Shown: positions 47,806-56,088, counted from the first letter of the stretch. The stretch is DNA of 64,000 nucleotides from CAZCFB01 sp964511535 (GCA_964511535.1 CAZEFW010000013.1:21387-85386), one strand, 5' to 3'. Program-made: numbers and translations. Notes: generated by a model not told the origin, from the sequence alone.

Positions 47806-48942
47806 CTACGACAGCAGGTCCCTGAACCGCTTGCAGCTCGCCACCAGGTCGTCGCCCCGGTGCAGGTCGCCGCCGATGAGGAAGACCACGTCGTCGCCAT
47901 AGAACCGGCGCAGATCGGGCAGGCGGTCCAGGTGGATGCCGCCGGCGGGCACCGGGGCCACGGGGCGGAGGTTGCCCATGGGGTCGGTGGCCCCTCGCAC
48001 CAGGGCGCGGCAGTCAGCCTCGGTCACCGGGAAGCGCCCGCCGTGGTGGGGGAAGATCACGGCGTCCGCGCCGCACAGGCGCATGAGTTGGCCGAACAGG
48101 ACCCTCGGCGCGATGCCCTGGCCGGCGGAGATCACGTGGCTGCCCAGCAGCGCCGGGTGGGCCAGCACCGGCAGATCCGGGCCGGCGTCCGAGGCGATCA
48201 CCCGCAGCGCGTCCCAGCCCACCAGGCCGGGGGCCAGCATGACGCCGCCCGCGCCGGCAGCGCGCGCCAGCTCCGCCCGGGCCATCAAGGTGTCGGCGGG
48301 GCCGGAGAGGTTGGGGATGTACAGGGTGTGGCCGCCGGTCTCGCGGTTGGCCTGCGCCACGGCCTCGGCGCAGCGGGCCACGCGCTCGTCAAAGGGGCAA
48401 AACGGCTGGTCCGCCAGGCCGTGGTCATCCTTGATCATGTCCACGCCGCCCAGGGTGTAGGCCCGGGCCATGCTGGCCAGCTCGTCCGGCGACAGGCCCA
48501 TGGGCTTGAGCGCCGTGCAGAGCAGCGGCCGCCGGTGCGCAGCGGTCAGCTGGCGCAGCCCGTCCAGCCCGAACCGGGGCCCGGGCAGGCTGAACTCGCC
48601 CCCGAGCAGGTGCAGCGCCTCCACCCGCACCCCCGCCTTGAGGCTGGTGTTGCCGAACAGCACGTTGAGCAGCTGGGGCAGATCGGCCCCCACGGTCTCG
48701 ACTGCGTAGGAGATGTGCGCCCTGTACGCGCCGCCGGGCTGCGGGTCGAGGGCCTCGATCTGACCCACCACCTGGTCGCGGATCGGCCCGTCCGGCAGCA
48801 GGTCCTCGGGGAACTCCACGGTCTGCTCCACGCAGATGCCGCGGGCCCGGGCCTCGGCCTCCCGTGCGTCGGTGGCAGCGATGGTGTAGGTCACGCCGAA
48901 CCGGCGCCCGCTCAGGGCCAGGTGGTCGCCTCCGGTGATCAT
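47806..48942 (-). CDS. RuBisCO-like protein (form IV type)
   Basis: 378 residues with the RuBisCO large-subunit fold: LLCTALKPMGLS, GGVDMIKDDHGLADQPF, FPHHGGRF and PAGGIHLDRLPDLRR. Compared with RuBisCO, Lys 175, Lys 201 and Asp 203 are kept (Lys 146, Lys 171, Asp 173 here), but Lys 177 is Met, Glu 204 is His 174, the loop-6 lysine is missing and Ser 379 is Ala. It is therefore not a carboxylase but a RuBisCO-like protein acting on a different phosphosugar, such as an isomerase, decarboxylase or enolase. It is the last gene of a set with the two transketolase halves; its ATG overlaps the stop of the C-terminal half by 4 bp. Confidence 0.9.
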   Translation of the reverse strand: MITGGDHLALSGRRFGVTYTIAATDAREAEARARGICVEQTVEFPEDLLPDGPIRDQVVGQIEALDPQPGGAYRAHISYAVETVGADLPQLLNVLFGNTSLKAGVRVEALHLLGGEFSLPGPRFGLDGLRQLTAAHRRPLLCTALKPMGLSPDELASMARAYTLGGVDMIKDDHGLADQPFCPFDERVARCAEAVAQANRETGGHTLYIPNLSGPADTLMARAELARAAGAGGVMLAPGLVGWDALRVIASDAGPDLPVLAHPALLGSHVISAGQGIAPRVLFGQLMRLCGADAVIFPHHGGRFPVTEADCRALVRGATDPMGNLRPVAPVPAGGIHLDRLPDLRRFYGDDVVFLIGGDLHRGDDLVASCKRFRDLLS

Positions 48943-49949
48943 AGGTCCTCCGCCTGGTGTCTGTGGGCGTCGTCGGGCGCGGACCTGGCGCTGGTCAGGT
49001 CTCCCTCGGCCAGGGGCGGCTCATCGCCGCACAGGGTCTGCACCGCGCGCGCCACGGCGAGGGCGTCCAGGCCGTACTCTCGCATCAGGTACGCCTTGCT
49101 CGCGCCGTGGGCGTAGGTGTCCTGCAGGCCGAGGCGCACCAGGGGCACGCCGAGGCCGTCGCCGGCCATCAGCTCGGCCACCGCCGCGCCGAGGCCGCCC
49201 ACCACGCCGTGGTTCTCCACCACCACCACCCCGCGCCGCGCCCGCGCCAGGGCCTGGCACAGCACCTCGCCCCCCAGAGGCTTGATGGTGGAGATGTGCA
49301 GGTGGCCCACGCCGATGCCCCGGGCCCGCAGCGCCGGGGTGGCGCGCATGGCCTGCTCGGTGCACACCCCGCTGCTCAGCACCAGCACCTCGTCTCCGCC
49401 CAGCAGCTCCCGCGGCTGGCCCACCTCGAGGGGCTGGTCCGCCGAGAACAGCCGGGGCACCGCGCCGCGCAGCACCCGGGCGTAGACCGGCCCCGGCACC
49501 GCGTGGGCAGCGGGCAGCAGGGACTCCACGTCGGTGGCGTCCCCGCACTCCAGCACCGTCATGTTCGGCATGGCCCGGGTGAGGGCCAGGTCGTCGATGG
49601 CCTGGTGGGTCACGCCGCCGGGGGTGGTGACGCCGGGCACGAAGCCGAGCAGCCGCACCGGCAGGTTCGGGTAGGCGATGGACATGGCCACCTGGTCGAA
49701 GGGCCGCCGGGTGACGAACACCGAGAAGGTGTGCACGTGGGGCAGGTACCCCTCGCGCGCCAGCCCCGCGGCGAAGCTCATCATGTTCTGCTCCGCCATG
49801 CCCATGGAGAAGAAGCGCTCGGGGTGCCGGTCGCGGAAGCCGTCCGCCTCGCATGAGGAGGAGAGGTCGGCGGAGAGCACCAGCACCTCGGGGTGGGCCC
49901 CGGCGAACTGGATCAGGGCGTCACGGTGGGGGCGGGAGACGGTGTCCAC
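48939..49949 (-). CDS. Transketolase C-terminal section
   Basis: 336 residues with the pyrimidine-binding and C-terminal domains: RHPERFFSMGMAEQNMMSFA, the GL-type YLPHVHTFSVFVTRRPFDQ, and TPGGVTHQAIDDLAL. GTG 49949 is chosen because GGGAGG lies 7 nt upstream; GTG 49955 overlaps the previous stop and GTG 49964 is upstream. It pairs with 49952-50875 to form a two-subunit thiamine diphosphate enzyme that transfers a two-carbon unit. Split transketolases occur in apulose-4-phosphate metabolism and elsewhere; which applies here is not known. It is followed by the RuBisCO-like gene. Confidence 0.9.
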   Translation of the reverse strand: MDTVSRPHRDALIQFAGAHPEVLVLSADLSSSCEADGFRDRHPERFFSMGMAEQNMMSFAAGLAREGYLPHVHTFSVFVTRRPFDQVAMSIAYPNLPVRLLGFVPGVTTPGGVTHQAIDDLALTRAMPNMTVLECGDATDVESLLPAAHAVPGPVYARVLRGAVPRLFSADQPLEVGQPRELLGGDEVLVLSSGVCTEQAMRATPALRARGIGVGHLHISTIKPLGGEVLCQALARARRGVVVVENHGVVGGLGAAVAELMAGDGLGVPLVRLGLQDTYAHGASKAYLMREYGLDALAVARAVQTLCGDEPPLAEGDLTSARSAPDDAHRHQAEDL

Positions 49950-49951
49950 GG

Positions 49952-50875
49952 TCACGCCTCCCACCGGTCGAGCAGGGCCTGATAGGCGGCGCGCTCGGCG
50001 TCGTCGGCGAAGCGCAGGTAGTGCAGCTTCGGCGCCCGGGGCCGCAGCAGGTCCACGCCGCGGCAGGGGTCGGTGCGGGCCAGGATCACCAGGGGGGCGT
50101 CGCCGGGGGGATCGTCGGCTGCCGCGGCCAGGGCGGCCGGGTCATGGCCGTCCACCTCTGCCACCCACGCGCCGAATGCGGCGACCTTCTCGGCCAGGGG
50201 CTCCACGGACATCACGGTGGACATGGCGCCGTCGCACTGCTGGGCGTTGCAGTCAACGTAGGCGCCGAGGTTGCCGAGGCGGTGAAACGACGCGGCGGCC
50301 AGGGCCTCCCAGGTCTGCCCCTCCTGAAACTCGCCGTCGGACATGTAGACCCACACGCGCCCCGGTTCGCCTTTGAGCCGCCGGCCCAGGGCGGCCCCGG
50401 CGGCCACGCTCAGGGCCTGGGCCAGCGAGCCGGCGGTGCACTCGATGCCGGGGGAGTGCTCGGCGCCGATCATCTCCACCGTGGAGCCGTCCTGGTTGAA
50501 CCGTCCCAGGGCGTCGGCCCCCAGGCGCCCCACCTCGATGAGGGCGGCGTACAGGCAGAGCGAGTAGTGCACCGGCGAGAAGTAGAACCGGTCCAGGTCC
50601 GGCGCCAGCGGGCCGTTGTACCGCCCGCCGCGCCAGGGGTCGGGGTTATCGGCCGACGGCACGCCGGAGAAGGGCGGCGGCACCGGCGGCGCGTCGGCCG
50701 GGCCGAGGCGCAGCACCCGGGTGTACAGAGTGGCCAGGGTCTCGGCCGAGGAGCAGGCCTGGCTCATGTAGCCGCCTCCCTGGTCCAGCACATGGGCCAG
50801 CACCCGCCGCCGGATGCCGCCGGCCACCCGGGCGACCTCGGAGAGCCAGCCGTCGTCTGGGGGAGAGGGGGCCAT
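49952..50875 (-). CDS. Transketolase N-terminal (ThDP-binding) section
   Basis: 307 residues. The ThDP region has VYMSDGEFQEGQTWEAL, then a helix and YVDCNAQQ, a variant of the GDG-x(20-30)-N motif. The substrate-side segment HSPGIECTAGSLAQALSVA is typical of transketolase. It starts at ATG 50875 with no clear Shine-Dalgarno; TATCCT lies 6 nt upstream, so the mRNA may be leaderless. First of a three-gene operon with the C-terminal transketolase half and the RuBisCO-like protein. Confidence 0.9.
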   Translation of the reverse strand: MAPSPPDDGWLSEVARVAGGIRRRVLAHVLDQGGGYMSQACSSAETLATLYTRVLRLGPADAPPVPPPFSGVPSADNPDPWRGGRYNGPLAPDLDRFYFSPVHYSLCLYAALIEVGRLGADALGRFNQDGSTVEMIGAEHSPGIECTAGSLAQALSVAAGAALGRRLKGEPGRVWVYMSDGEFQEGQTWEALAAASFHRLGNLGAYVDCNAQQCDGAMSTVMSVEPLAEKVAAFGAWVAEVDGHDPAALAAAADDPPGDAPLVILARTDPCRGVDLLRPRAPKLHYLRFADDAERAAYQALLDRWEA

Positions 50876-51073
50876 GCTGAAAGGATAGAACAGGGGTGGG
50901 GGCAGGGGAAGGCCGCAGGGCGTGGTGGCAACTGGCGCGTCAGCGGTCTGTCCTCCCTGGAGGACGGGTTGCGTGGATGTCCACGTCCACGTTTACCTTT
51001 GTGTTGGGTAGACGGTCTGTCATTCGTCGTCGTGTCGTTGTACATTTCCGCTCGCTGAAATCAGGAGGAGATC

Positions 51074-51418
51074 ATGGATATTTCCGCGCTCAACGACAAA
51101 GAGAGGGTGGCGCTGATCGGGCTGCTCAAGATGGTGATCCAGGCGGACAAGAAGGTGAGCACCGAGGAGCTGGAGGAGCTCAACCGGGTGGCCGAGGCCA
51201 TGGGGCCCGAGGCGTGGGCGGCCGCCAAGGCCAAGGCCATGGAGGAGTTCAACGACCTCAACGACGTGCGCTCGTACGTCGAGGAGGGGCTGGATCGCCC
51301 CGAGGCCCGCGAGCTGATCTACGCGCTGGTCAAGGAGATGGCCGTGGTGGACGAGGAGGACGCCATGGAGGAGTCGGTGCTGCGCTGGCTGTCGCGCATC
51401 TGGAACATCCGCCAGTAA
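51074..51418 (+). CDS. TerB-like protein
   Basis: 114 residues, all alpha and acidic, with the TerB pattern (MVIQADKKVSTEELEELNR, then ALVKEMAVVDEEDAMEES). AGGAGGAG precedes ATG 51074. TerB domains occur with stress-resistance and phage-defence gene sets; the one here has no such neighbours but is followed after 16 nt by the E2-like gene, probably in one operon. Confidence 0.75.
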   Translation: MDISALNDKERVALIGLLKMVIQADKKVSTEELEELNRVAEAMGPEAWAAAKAKAMEEFNDLNDVRSYVEEGLDRPEARELIYALVKEMAVVDEEDAMEESVLRWLSRIWNIRQ

Positions 51419-51434
51419 GCAGGGGAGGGCGCAG

Positions 51435-52313
51435 ATGAAGTTGACCAGACTGCGCGAGGCGATGTTCGGCCTCGAGAAGTTCGTCGCCAGGCGGCCGGAC
51501 GGCGACTTCATGGCCAACGTGCACCCGTACCGCAAGATGCTCTCGTTCCTGATGCCGGGGCGCAACGAGTCGGTGGTGTACTACGAGGACCTGATCCGCG
51601 CCGAGCCGATCCTGGACTACATCCAGCGGGCCGAGCAGGCCCTGGACCAGCAGGTGGGGCTGACCCACTGCCTGGTGGCTGCTGTGGGGCAGGGCATGTA
51701 TGCCTGCAAGGAGATGAACCGCTTCGTGGTGGGCAAGCGCCTGTACCAGCGCAACGAGGTGGCGGTGACCTTCACCATGAAGCGCAAGCGCATGAACAAG
51801 AAGGCCAAGGTCTCGGCGGTGAAGATGTTCTTCGAGCCGGGAGAGACCTTCACCGGCATCGTCAACCGCATCAACGGGCAGATCAACGTCGAGCGCACGG
51901 ACAAGCGCACCTACACCGACAAGGAGCTCGACCTGCTCACCATCCTGCCCCGCCCGCTGCTCAGCGGCGCGGTGAGCGCGGTGCGCCTGGCCGACTACTA
52001 CAACCTGCTGCCCTACAGCTTCATCAAGAACGACGCGTTCTACACCAGCATGGTCATCGCCAACCTGGGCAGCCTCGGCATGAACGCCGGGTTCCACCAC
52101 CTGTACGAGTGGGGCACCTGCCCGCTGTTCATGATGGTGGGAAAGGTGGAGGAGCGCGCCATGGTGGAGAACGGCGAGGTGAAGGTGCGAAAGGTGCTGC
52201 CGGTGCACTGGACCTACGACGAGCGCATCGACGACGGCCTCACGTCCTTCGACGGCATCCGCTGGGTGCGCAACTCTCTGGAGAAGCCGGAGGAGTACTT
52301 CGGCGAACTGTAG
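51435..52313 (+). CDS. 2-oxoacid dehydrogenase E2-acyltransferase-like protein, catalytic His replaced
   Basis: 292 residues resembling the CAT/E2 acyltransferase fold: IVNRINGQINVER, SMVIANLGSLGMNAGFHHL, TCPLFMMVGKVEE and HWTYDERIDDGLTSFDG. The E2 active-site motif is normally DHRVIDG with catalytic His; here it reads DERIDDG (Glu 263 at the His position), so acyl transfer as in E2 is doubtful. No lipoyl or subunit-binding domain is present, and no E1/E3 gene is nearby. It could have a different chemistry or be non-catalytic. Start ATG 51435 follows the TerB-like gene by 16 nt. Confidence 0.7.
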   Translation: MKLTRLREAMFGLEKFVARRPDGDFMANVHPYRKMLSFLMPGRNESVVYYEDLIRAEPILDYIQRAEQALDQQVGLTHCLVAAVGQGMYACKEMNRFVVGKRLYQRNEVAVTFTMKRKRMNKKAKVSAVKMFFEPGETFTGIVNRINGQINVERTDKRTYTDKELDLLTILPRPLLSGAVSAVRLADYYNLLPYSFIKNDAFYTSMVIANLGSLGMNAGFHHLYEWGTCPLFMMVGKVEERAMVENGEVKVRKVLPVHWTYDERIDDGLTSFDGIRWVRNSLEKPEEYFGEL

Positions 52314-52335
52314 GGGTATGCGTAAGGCGCAGGTT

Positions 52336-52440
52336 GAGCCTCAGCTTCAGCTTCAGCTTCAGCTTCAGCATCAGCCTCAGCGTCAGCATCAGCCTCAGCC
52401 TCAGCCTCCGACCCCGACCCCGACCCCGACCCCGTTCCCG
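52336..52440. repeat. Hexamer low-complexity tracts (CTTCAG)n and (CCGACC)n
   Basis: CTTCAG/CCTCAG hexamers run from about 52336 to 52407, followed by CCGACC-type hexamers to about 52440, ending with TTCCCGAC. A nearly identical CCGACC tract ends with CTCCCGAC at 53133-53180 on the other side of the four-helix gene. No coding role seen. Confidence 0.75.
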
Positions 52441-52447
52441 ACAAATA

Positions 52448-52477
52448 CCCCGGACCGCCCAAACGAGCGGCCCGGGG
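52448..52477. terminator. Hairpin between convergent genes, probable terminator
   Basis: CCCCGGACCGC (52448-52458) pairs with GCGGCCCGGGG (52467-52477), 10 of 11 positions, loop CCAAACGA. Read on the minus strand it is followed by TATTTGT, a partial T-run after the four-helix gene. It lies between the stops at 52313 and 52491. Confidence 0.5.
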
Positions 52478-52490
52478 CGCCAGCTCCTTC

Positions 52491-52865
52491 TCACCTGAAC
52501 CGCTGAACCAGCCGCGTGAGCATGGCGCACACCCGGCCGGACAGACCGAGCAGCCGCTCCACCTCCGCCGGATCGGACAGCCCCAGGGTGTCGAGCACCT
52601 CGGCCGCCACGGCCACCTCGCCTGCTTCCCCGAGCGCCTCCTCGTAGCGCTGGCGCTTGTTGCCAGCCGAATACCGGTTGGCCCCCTCGCCGATGAGCAG
52701 CACCGTGTTACCCGAAGACCGCAGCAGGTGATCCGCATACGTGCGATATCCCCGCGGCACGGCGTCCGCAATCGGCCGGGCAAGCCGGGCCACCTCCAGC
52801 GCCAGGCCATACACCTCGAGCTTGTGGTGGGAGAAGGGAAGGGTGTTCTTGTTCTTCTTCGTCAT
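52491..52865 (-). CDS. Four-helix-bundle protein (S23/IVS-protein and Avd-like family)
   Basis: 124 residues from ATG 52865. All-alpha, with the family-like KLEVYGLALEVARLARPI, GYRTYADHLLRSSGN and SAGNKRQRYEEALGEAGEV. The family includes proteins in 23S rRNA intervening sequences and the Avd accessory proteins of diversity-generating retroelements. No reverse transcriptase or rRNA gene is nearby, so its job here is unknown. AGGAGG, its Shine-Dalgarno, lies inside the 3' arm of a long inverted repeat (52870-52950). The region is repeat-rich on both sides. Confidence 0.78.
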   Translation of the reverse strand: MTKKNKNTLPFSHHKLEVYGLALEVARLARPIADAVPRGYRTYADHLLRSSGNTVLLIGEGANRYSAGNKRQRYEEALGEAGEVAVAAEVLDTLGLSDPAEVERLLGLSGRVCAMLTRLVQRFR

Positions 52866-52869
52866 CCGA

Positions 52870-52950
52870 GCCTCCTGTTTGTCTGTCGAGCGAAGCCGCC
52901 GCCCTCGCCCCGCCAGGGGCGGCGGCGAAGCCGACAAACAAACAGGAGGC
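52870..52950 (-). promoter_or_regulatory. Long leader hairpin that contains the Shine-Dalgarno of the four-helix gene
   Basis: The arms GCCTCCTGTTTGTCTGTCG (52870-52888) and CGACAAACAAACAGGAGGC (52932-52950) match at 18 of 19 positions. Inside them, GCCGCCGCCC (52895-52904) pairs with GGGCGGCGGC (52917-52926). Read as minus-strand mRNA, the 3' arm ends in ACAGGAGGC, whose AGGAGG lies 5 nt before the ATG. Folding would hide the ribosome binding site. It may also be a small inverted-repeat element. Confidence 0.7.
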
Positions 52951-53131
52951 GAGGGACCGAAGGACACAAGCCCCGAACCCGCCCCCGCAAGGGTCCAAAG
53001 GACACAAGCCCCGAACCCGCCCCCGCGAGGGACCGAAGGACACGAGCCCCGAACCCAACCCCGCGAGGGACCGAAGGACACGAGCCCCGAACCCAACCCC
53101 GCGAGGATCCGAAGGACACAAGCCCCGCTCC
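52951..53131. repeat. 38-bp tandem minisatellite, about 4.8 copies
   Basis: Units start at 52951, 52989, 53027, 53065 and 53103 (last partial), core GGACACAAGCCCCGAACCC with variable ends. The 38-bp period is not a multiple of 3, so the large antisense reading frame across it is an artefact. Directly upstream of the leader hairpin of the four-helix gene. No spacers, so not a CRISPR. Confidence 0.85.
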
Positions 53132-53132
53132 T

Positions 53133-53180
<48 letters not shown>

Positions 53181-53188
53181 CCGGACCC

Positions 53189-53980
53189 TCAGCCCCGCAA
53201 GCGCAGCCAAATTCTCCGGGCCACCGGCAGACCCAAAGCCAGCGTCCCGCCCGTAAGCAGCAAAGCCAGCGCCAGCGCGACCCAGCCGACGCCTCCGCTC
53301 ATCGCCCAGCATGAACCCACCGCCAGGCCAGCGCCGTACAACGCCAGCCAGGGCAAGATCAGCAGGCAGGTGCCGAGCAGCAGAAAGAGGGACCAGGTTT
53401 TCTGGAAGACGAACCCGAGCAGCCCGAGGGCCAGGGTCCCGGTGAGGACGAGGCGGGCGGTGAAGCTCAGGCCGAAGGTGACCGGGCCACAGAACAGGAT
53501 GGTCAGCAGGACGGACATGGCCAGGGCGATCCAGCGCAGGCGGGTCACCTCCGGCGCCGCCGCGGCCCAGCGGTTGAACCGGCTGCGCCGGGTGCCTTCG
53601 AAGTATGCGGCCGCCCTCTGCCCCGTGAGCAGTGCCAGCGCGGCCATGTGGAGCAGCGCCGTTGCAAAGTCCAGCAGATGGTGCCCGTGTCCGTCGAGAA
53701 ATCGCAGCCCGTAGAGCGCCAGCATGTTGGCGGAGAAGCAGACCACCAGCAGCCGCCCCCAGAAGAACCGCCCGGCCACGCCGACCAGGGAGATGACCAG
53801 GAACAGCAGATAGATCGGGTCCATCATGAGCAGCTGCCAGGCCTCGTTTGCGTCCAGGTACTGGTACCAGCCCAGGGCCCGGAGGTAGAAGATGCCCGCC
53901 AGGGCGACCAGGACGGCGAATACGAGAATCCGGCGAAGTATGGGCGATTTCGTATTTGAGTTTGATGGCGGCATGCTCAT
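53189..53980 (-). CDS. Multi-pass membrane protein of unknown function
   Basis: 263 residues with a short polar N-terminus and about seven hydrophobic segments (for example ILVFAVLVALAGIFYL, LFLVISLVGVAG, LVLTGTLALGLLGFVF, FLLLGTCLLILPWLALYG). A central polar region has the basic stretch TRRSRFNRW. No family is recognised. ATG 53980 and ATG 53974 both possible. Followed by the hexamer tract and the four-helix gene on the same strand; no sign that they share a function. Confidence 0.72.
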   Translation of the reverse strand: MSMPPSNSNTKSPILRRILVFAVLVALAGIFYLRALGWYQYLDANEAWQLLMMDPIYLLFLVISLVGVAGRFFWGRLLVVCFSANMLALYGLRFLDGHGHHLLDFATALLHMAALALLTGQRAAAYFEGTRRSRFNRWAAAAPEVTRLRWIALAMSVLLTILFCGPVTFGLSFTARLVLTGTLALGLLGFVFQKTWSLFLLLGTCLLILPWLALYGAGLAVGSCWAMSGGVGWVALALALLLTGGTLALGLPVARRIWLRLRG

Positions 53981-54165
53981 TGGACATCAGCCTTGGTGGT
54001 TATGTTCCACGCTCCAGCGCTCACTGAAATTGTAGCAGCACGAACCTGGGCGCGCTGCGGAGCGAGCTCTCCGCAGCAGCAACCATTGTCTTCCTGATCT
54101 GGCATTCCGGCGTGCCGGGGTCCCGGCGTCGTGGCGCTGGGGGCGGCGAGGCCGCCGCCCGGGTC

Positions 54166-54639
54166 TCAGATGGATCCTGGCGCTTTCTCTCCTGACCTGA
54201 ACCGCTTCCAGATCTTCAATACGCGCTTCGACCAGTGGGAGGATCCGGGGTTGTACATGGCCCACTGGGATCGGCGGCAGGCGCGGTGGGGCGCGGGCTT
54301 GACCCTGGAGCAGTGGGAGCGGCTGAAGTCGAGGATCTTGGCCGCGGCCAGCAGGTTCTTGTACGGATCCAGCATGGACACCACCTGGCGTTGTTCGCAG
54401 CGCGGGATGTGGATCTGGCCGTACCCCACGTCGCACCCGAGGCGCCCCTTGCCGCGGCCTGTGGCCACGACGTTGCTGCAGCCGGTCTCGGCGATGACCA
54501 CAGAGAGCAGCAGTGAAGCGGGCACGTCGTATCGCTGCCCGGCCTTCTTTGCGGCCTTGACCACAACCCGGGCCTGGGCCTTGGTGCACTGTGTATTTGG
54601 GTGGGACAGCAGTAATGCAAGCAAAATCGCGGTTGTCAT
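54166..54639 (-). CDS. Small lytic-transglycosylase-like (SLT fold) protein
   Basis: 157 residues. Short N-terminal hydrophobic segment (3-11), perhaps a signal peptide. The SLT fold shows SVVIAETGCSNV with likely catalytic Glu 51, GYGQIHIPRC (72-81) and AAAKILDFS. It cleaves peptidoglycan glycosidic bonds if active. The compact size recalls phage or secretion-system transglycosylases; the neighbours give no support for either. ATG 54639 has only a weak ribosome binding site. Confidence 0.72.
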   Translation of the reverse strand: MTTAILLALLLSHPNTQCTKAQARVVVKAAKKAGQRYDVPASLLLSVVIAETGCSNVVATGRGKGRLGCDVGYGQIHIPRCEQRQVVSMLDPYKNLLAAAKILDFSRSHCSRVKPAPHRACRRSQWAMYNPGSSHWSKRVLKIWKRFRSGEKAPGSI

Positions 54640-54658
54640 GGCTCTTTTTCTCGGCTCA

Positions 54659-54754
54659 GGTTAGATCCCCCTGCCCAAGATCCGCCCCAACAGGGGCCAA
54701 AGACTCTGTTTAATGGCACATCATATGCATCTGATCAAGGGGCGAGATCTAACC
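54659..54754. repeat. Imperfect inverted repeat (GGTTAGATC ... GATCTAACC)
   Basis: GGTTAGATC (54659-54667) and GATCTAACC (54746-54754) are perfect complements about 80 bp apart, with a further partial GGGG/CCCC match outward. It fills the intergenic space between the divergent SLT-like and CapA-like genes. Could be an operator pair or a small element; no evidence for either. Confidence 0.4.
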
Positions 54755-54801
54755 GTGGATCCTTTGTTCCTGCCCCGTTCCGTGTAGAATGATCCTTCCC
54801 C

Positions 54802-56088
54802 ATGCTCTCACGCACTCTGATCTCGACGCTGATCCTGTCGGTTTTATGCACCGCATGCGACGAGTACGGGCACTGGCCCGAGCATGGCACCGCGTTCCCG
54901 CATATCTACACGCCGCAGGCTGACCTGGAGCCGTACGAGAAGATTCGCTGGGAGACCGAGACCTGGAGCCAGGACGACCTGACCAAGGCCGGCATGTACA
55001 TGAAGAAGATGCTGCTCGGGCGGCAGAGCGCGCCGCGTGAGGCCCTGGATCATTTCACGGCCATGCGCCCGCGGATCCCCGCCCTCGGCGCCGGGAGCGG
55101 GGTACGTCTCAGCTTCGTGGGCGACGTGATGTGGATCGGCGGCAACTGGGGATCCTTCGCCAAGCCCGCCGCGGCGCTGCTGGACGGCGCGCTGCGGGTG
55201 GGCAACCTGGAGACGCCCACCAGCAAGGATCATCCCACAGGCGAACGGGAGCTCGGGACCTACAGCTTCAACGCCCCGGTGACCATGCTGGACGGGCTGC
55301 CGCTGGATCTGCTGCAGCTGAACAACAACCACAGCCTCGACGCCGGGGACCTGGGCCTGGAGAACACCGTGGCCGCGGTGGAGAAGCGGGGCCTGAAGCA
55401 CACCGGCGTGGACCGGCAGATCAGCGTGACCGTGGGCGGGTTGAAGGTGGCGCTGCTCGGCTACACCTGGGGCATGAACGACAAGAAGCGCTCCAAAAAG
55501 GGGCACGAGCTGCACATCATCCCGTTCGGCCACCTGGACCACGCCATCGACCTGTCGTTGCTGGACCGGCAGGTGGCAAAGGCGCGGAGCGACGGCGCGG
55601 CGGCGGTGGTGGTGATGCTGCACTGGGGCTACGAATACGAGCACTACCCGGATCCACACTTCATGGTGCTGGCGCGGCGCATGATCGAGGCCGGCGCCGA
55701 TCTGGTGGTGGGGCACGGCCCCCACGTGGCCCAGCCCGCCGAGCTGTGCCATGTCAACCGTCCCGAGCATGTCCCGGGTGTGGGCACCTGCTCGGTGCGC
55801 ACGGCTGACGGGCGCGCGCGCACCGCGGCGGTGCTCTACAGCCTCGGCGACTTCGGCACTCCCCTGCCCACCATCCCGACCAAGAGCGGCGTCGTGGCCA
55901 CGGTGGAGCTCGGCCGGGACGGCGTGCTGGGCCTGGGCTGGGCTGGCGCCTACAGCCAGACGCTCAAGGCCACCAAGGGCGAGAAGGTGGTCCCGCTCAG
56001 GGACTTGGCGGCCACCAGCTCGGTGATGGCCGATGAGGTCATGCGCCTGGAGGCGCTGCTCGGCAAGGGGTGGCGGCGCGCTCCCTAA
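54802..56088 (+). CDS. CapA-family (PGA_cap) lipoprotein
   Basis: 428 residues. Lipobox LCTAC (Cys 19). The CapA/metallophosphatase-like fold: LSFVGDVMW (about 105), LQLNNNHSLDAG, VVVMLHWGYEYEH (His 274) and VVGHGPHVAQ (about 304-308). Family members include the poly-gamma-glutamate capsule protein CapA; others act on unknown phosphoesters. Exported and anchored in the outer membrane. TAGAAT at 54785-54790 lies 12 nt before the ATG, so the leader would be very short. Its stop codon overlaps the first unit of a 12-bp tandem repeat. Confidence 0.85.
   Translation: MLSRTLISTLILSVLCTACDEYGHWPEHGTAFPHIYTPQADLEPYEKIRWETETWSQDDLTKAGMYMKKMLLGRQSAPREALDHFTAMRPRIPALGAGSGVRLSFVGDVMWIGGNWGSFAKPAAALLDGALRVGNLETPTSKDHPTGERELGTYSFNAPVTMLDGLPLDLLQLNNNHSLDAGDLGLENTVAAVEKRGLKHTGVDRQISVTVGGLKVALLGYTWGMNDKKRSKKGHELHIIPFGHLDHAIDLSLLDRQVAKARSDGAAAVVVMLHWGYEYEHYPDPHFMVLARRMIEAGADLVVGHGPHVAQPAELCHVNRPEHVPGVGTCSVRTADGRARTAAVLYSLGDFGTPLPTIPTKSGVVATVELGRDGVLGLGWAGAYSQTLKATKGEKVVPLRDLAATSSVMADEVMRLEALLGKGWRRAP

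Noticed and set aside
47806..48942. True RuBisCO (carboxylase)
   Set aside because: The loop-6 lysine and two other active-site residues are missing, so the RuBisCO-like call is preferred.
52951..53131. Possible CRISPR array
   Set aside because: Units are contiguous with no unique spacers between them and no cas genes nearby.
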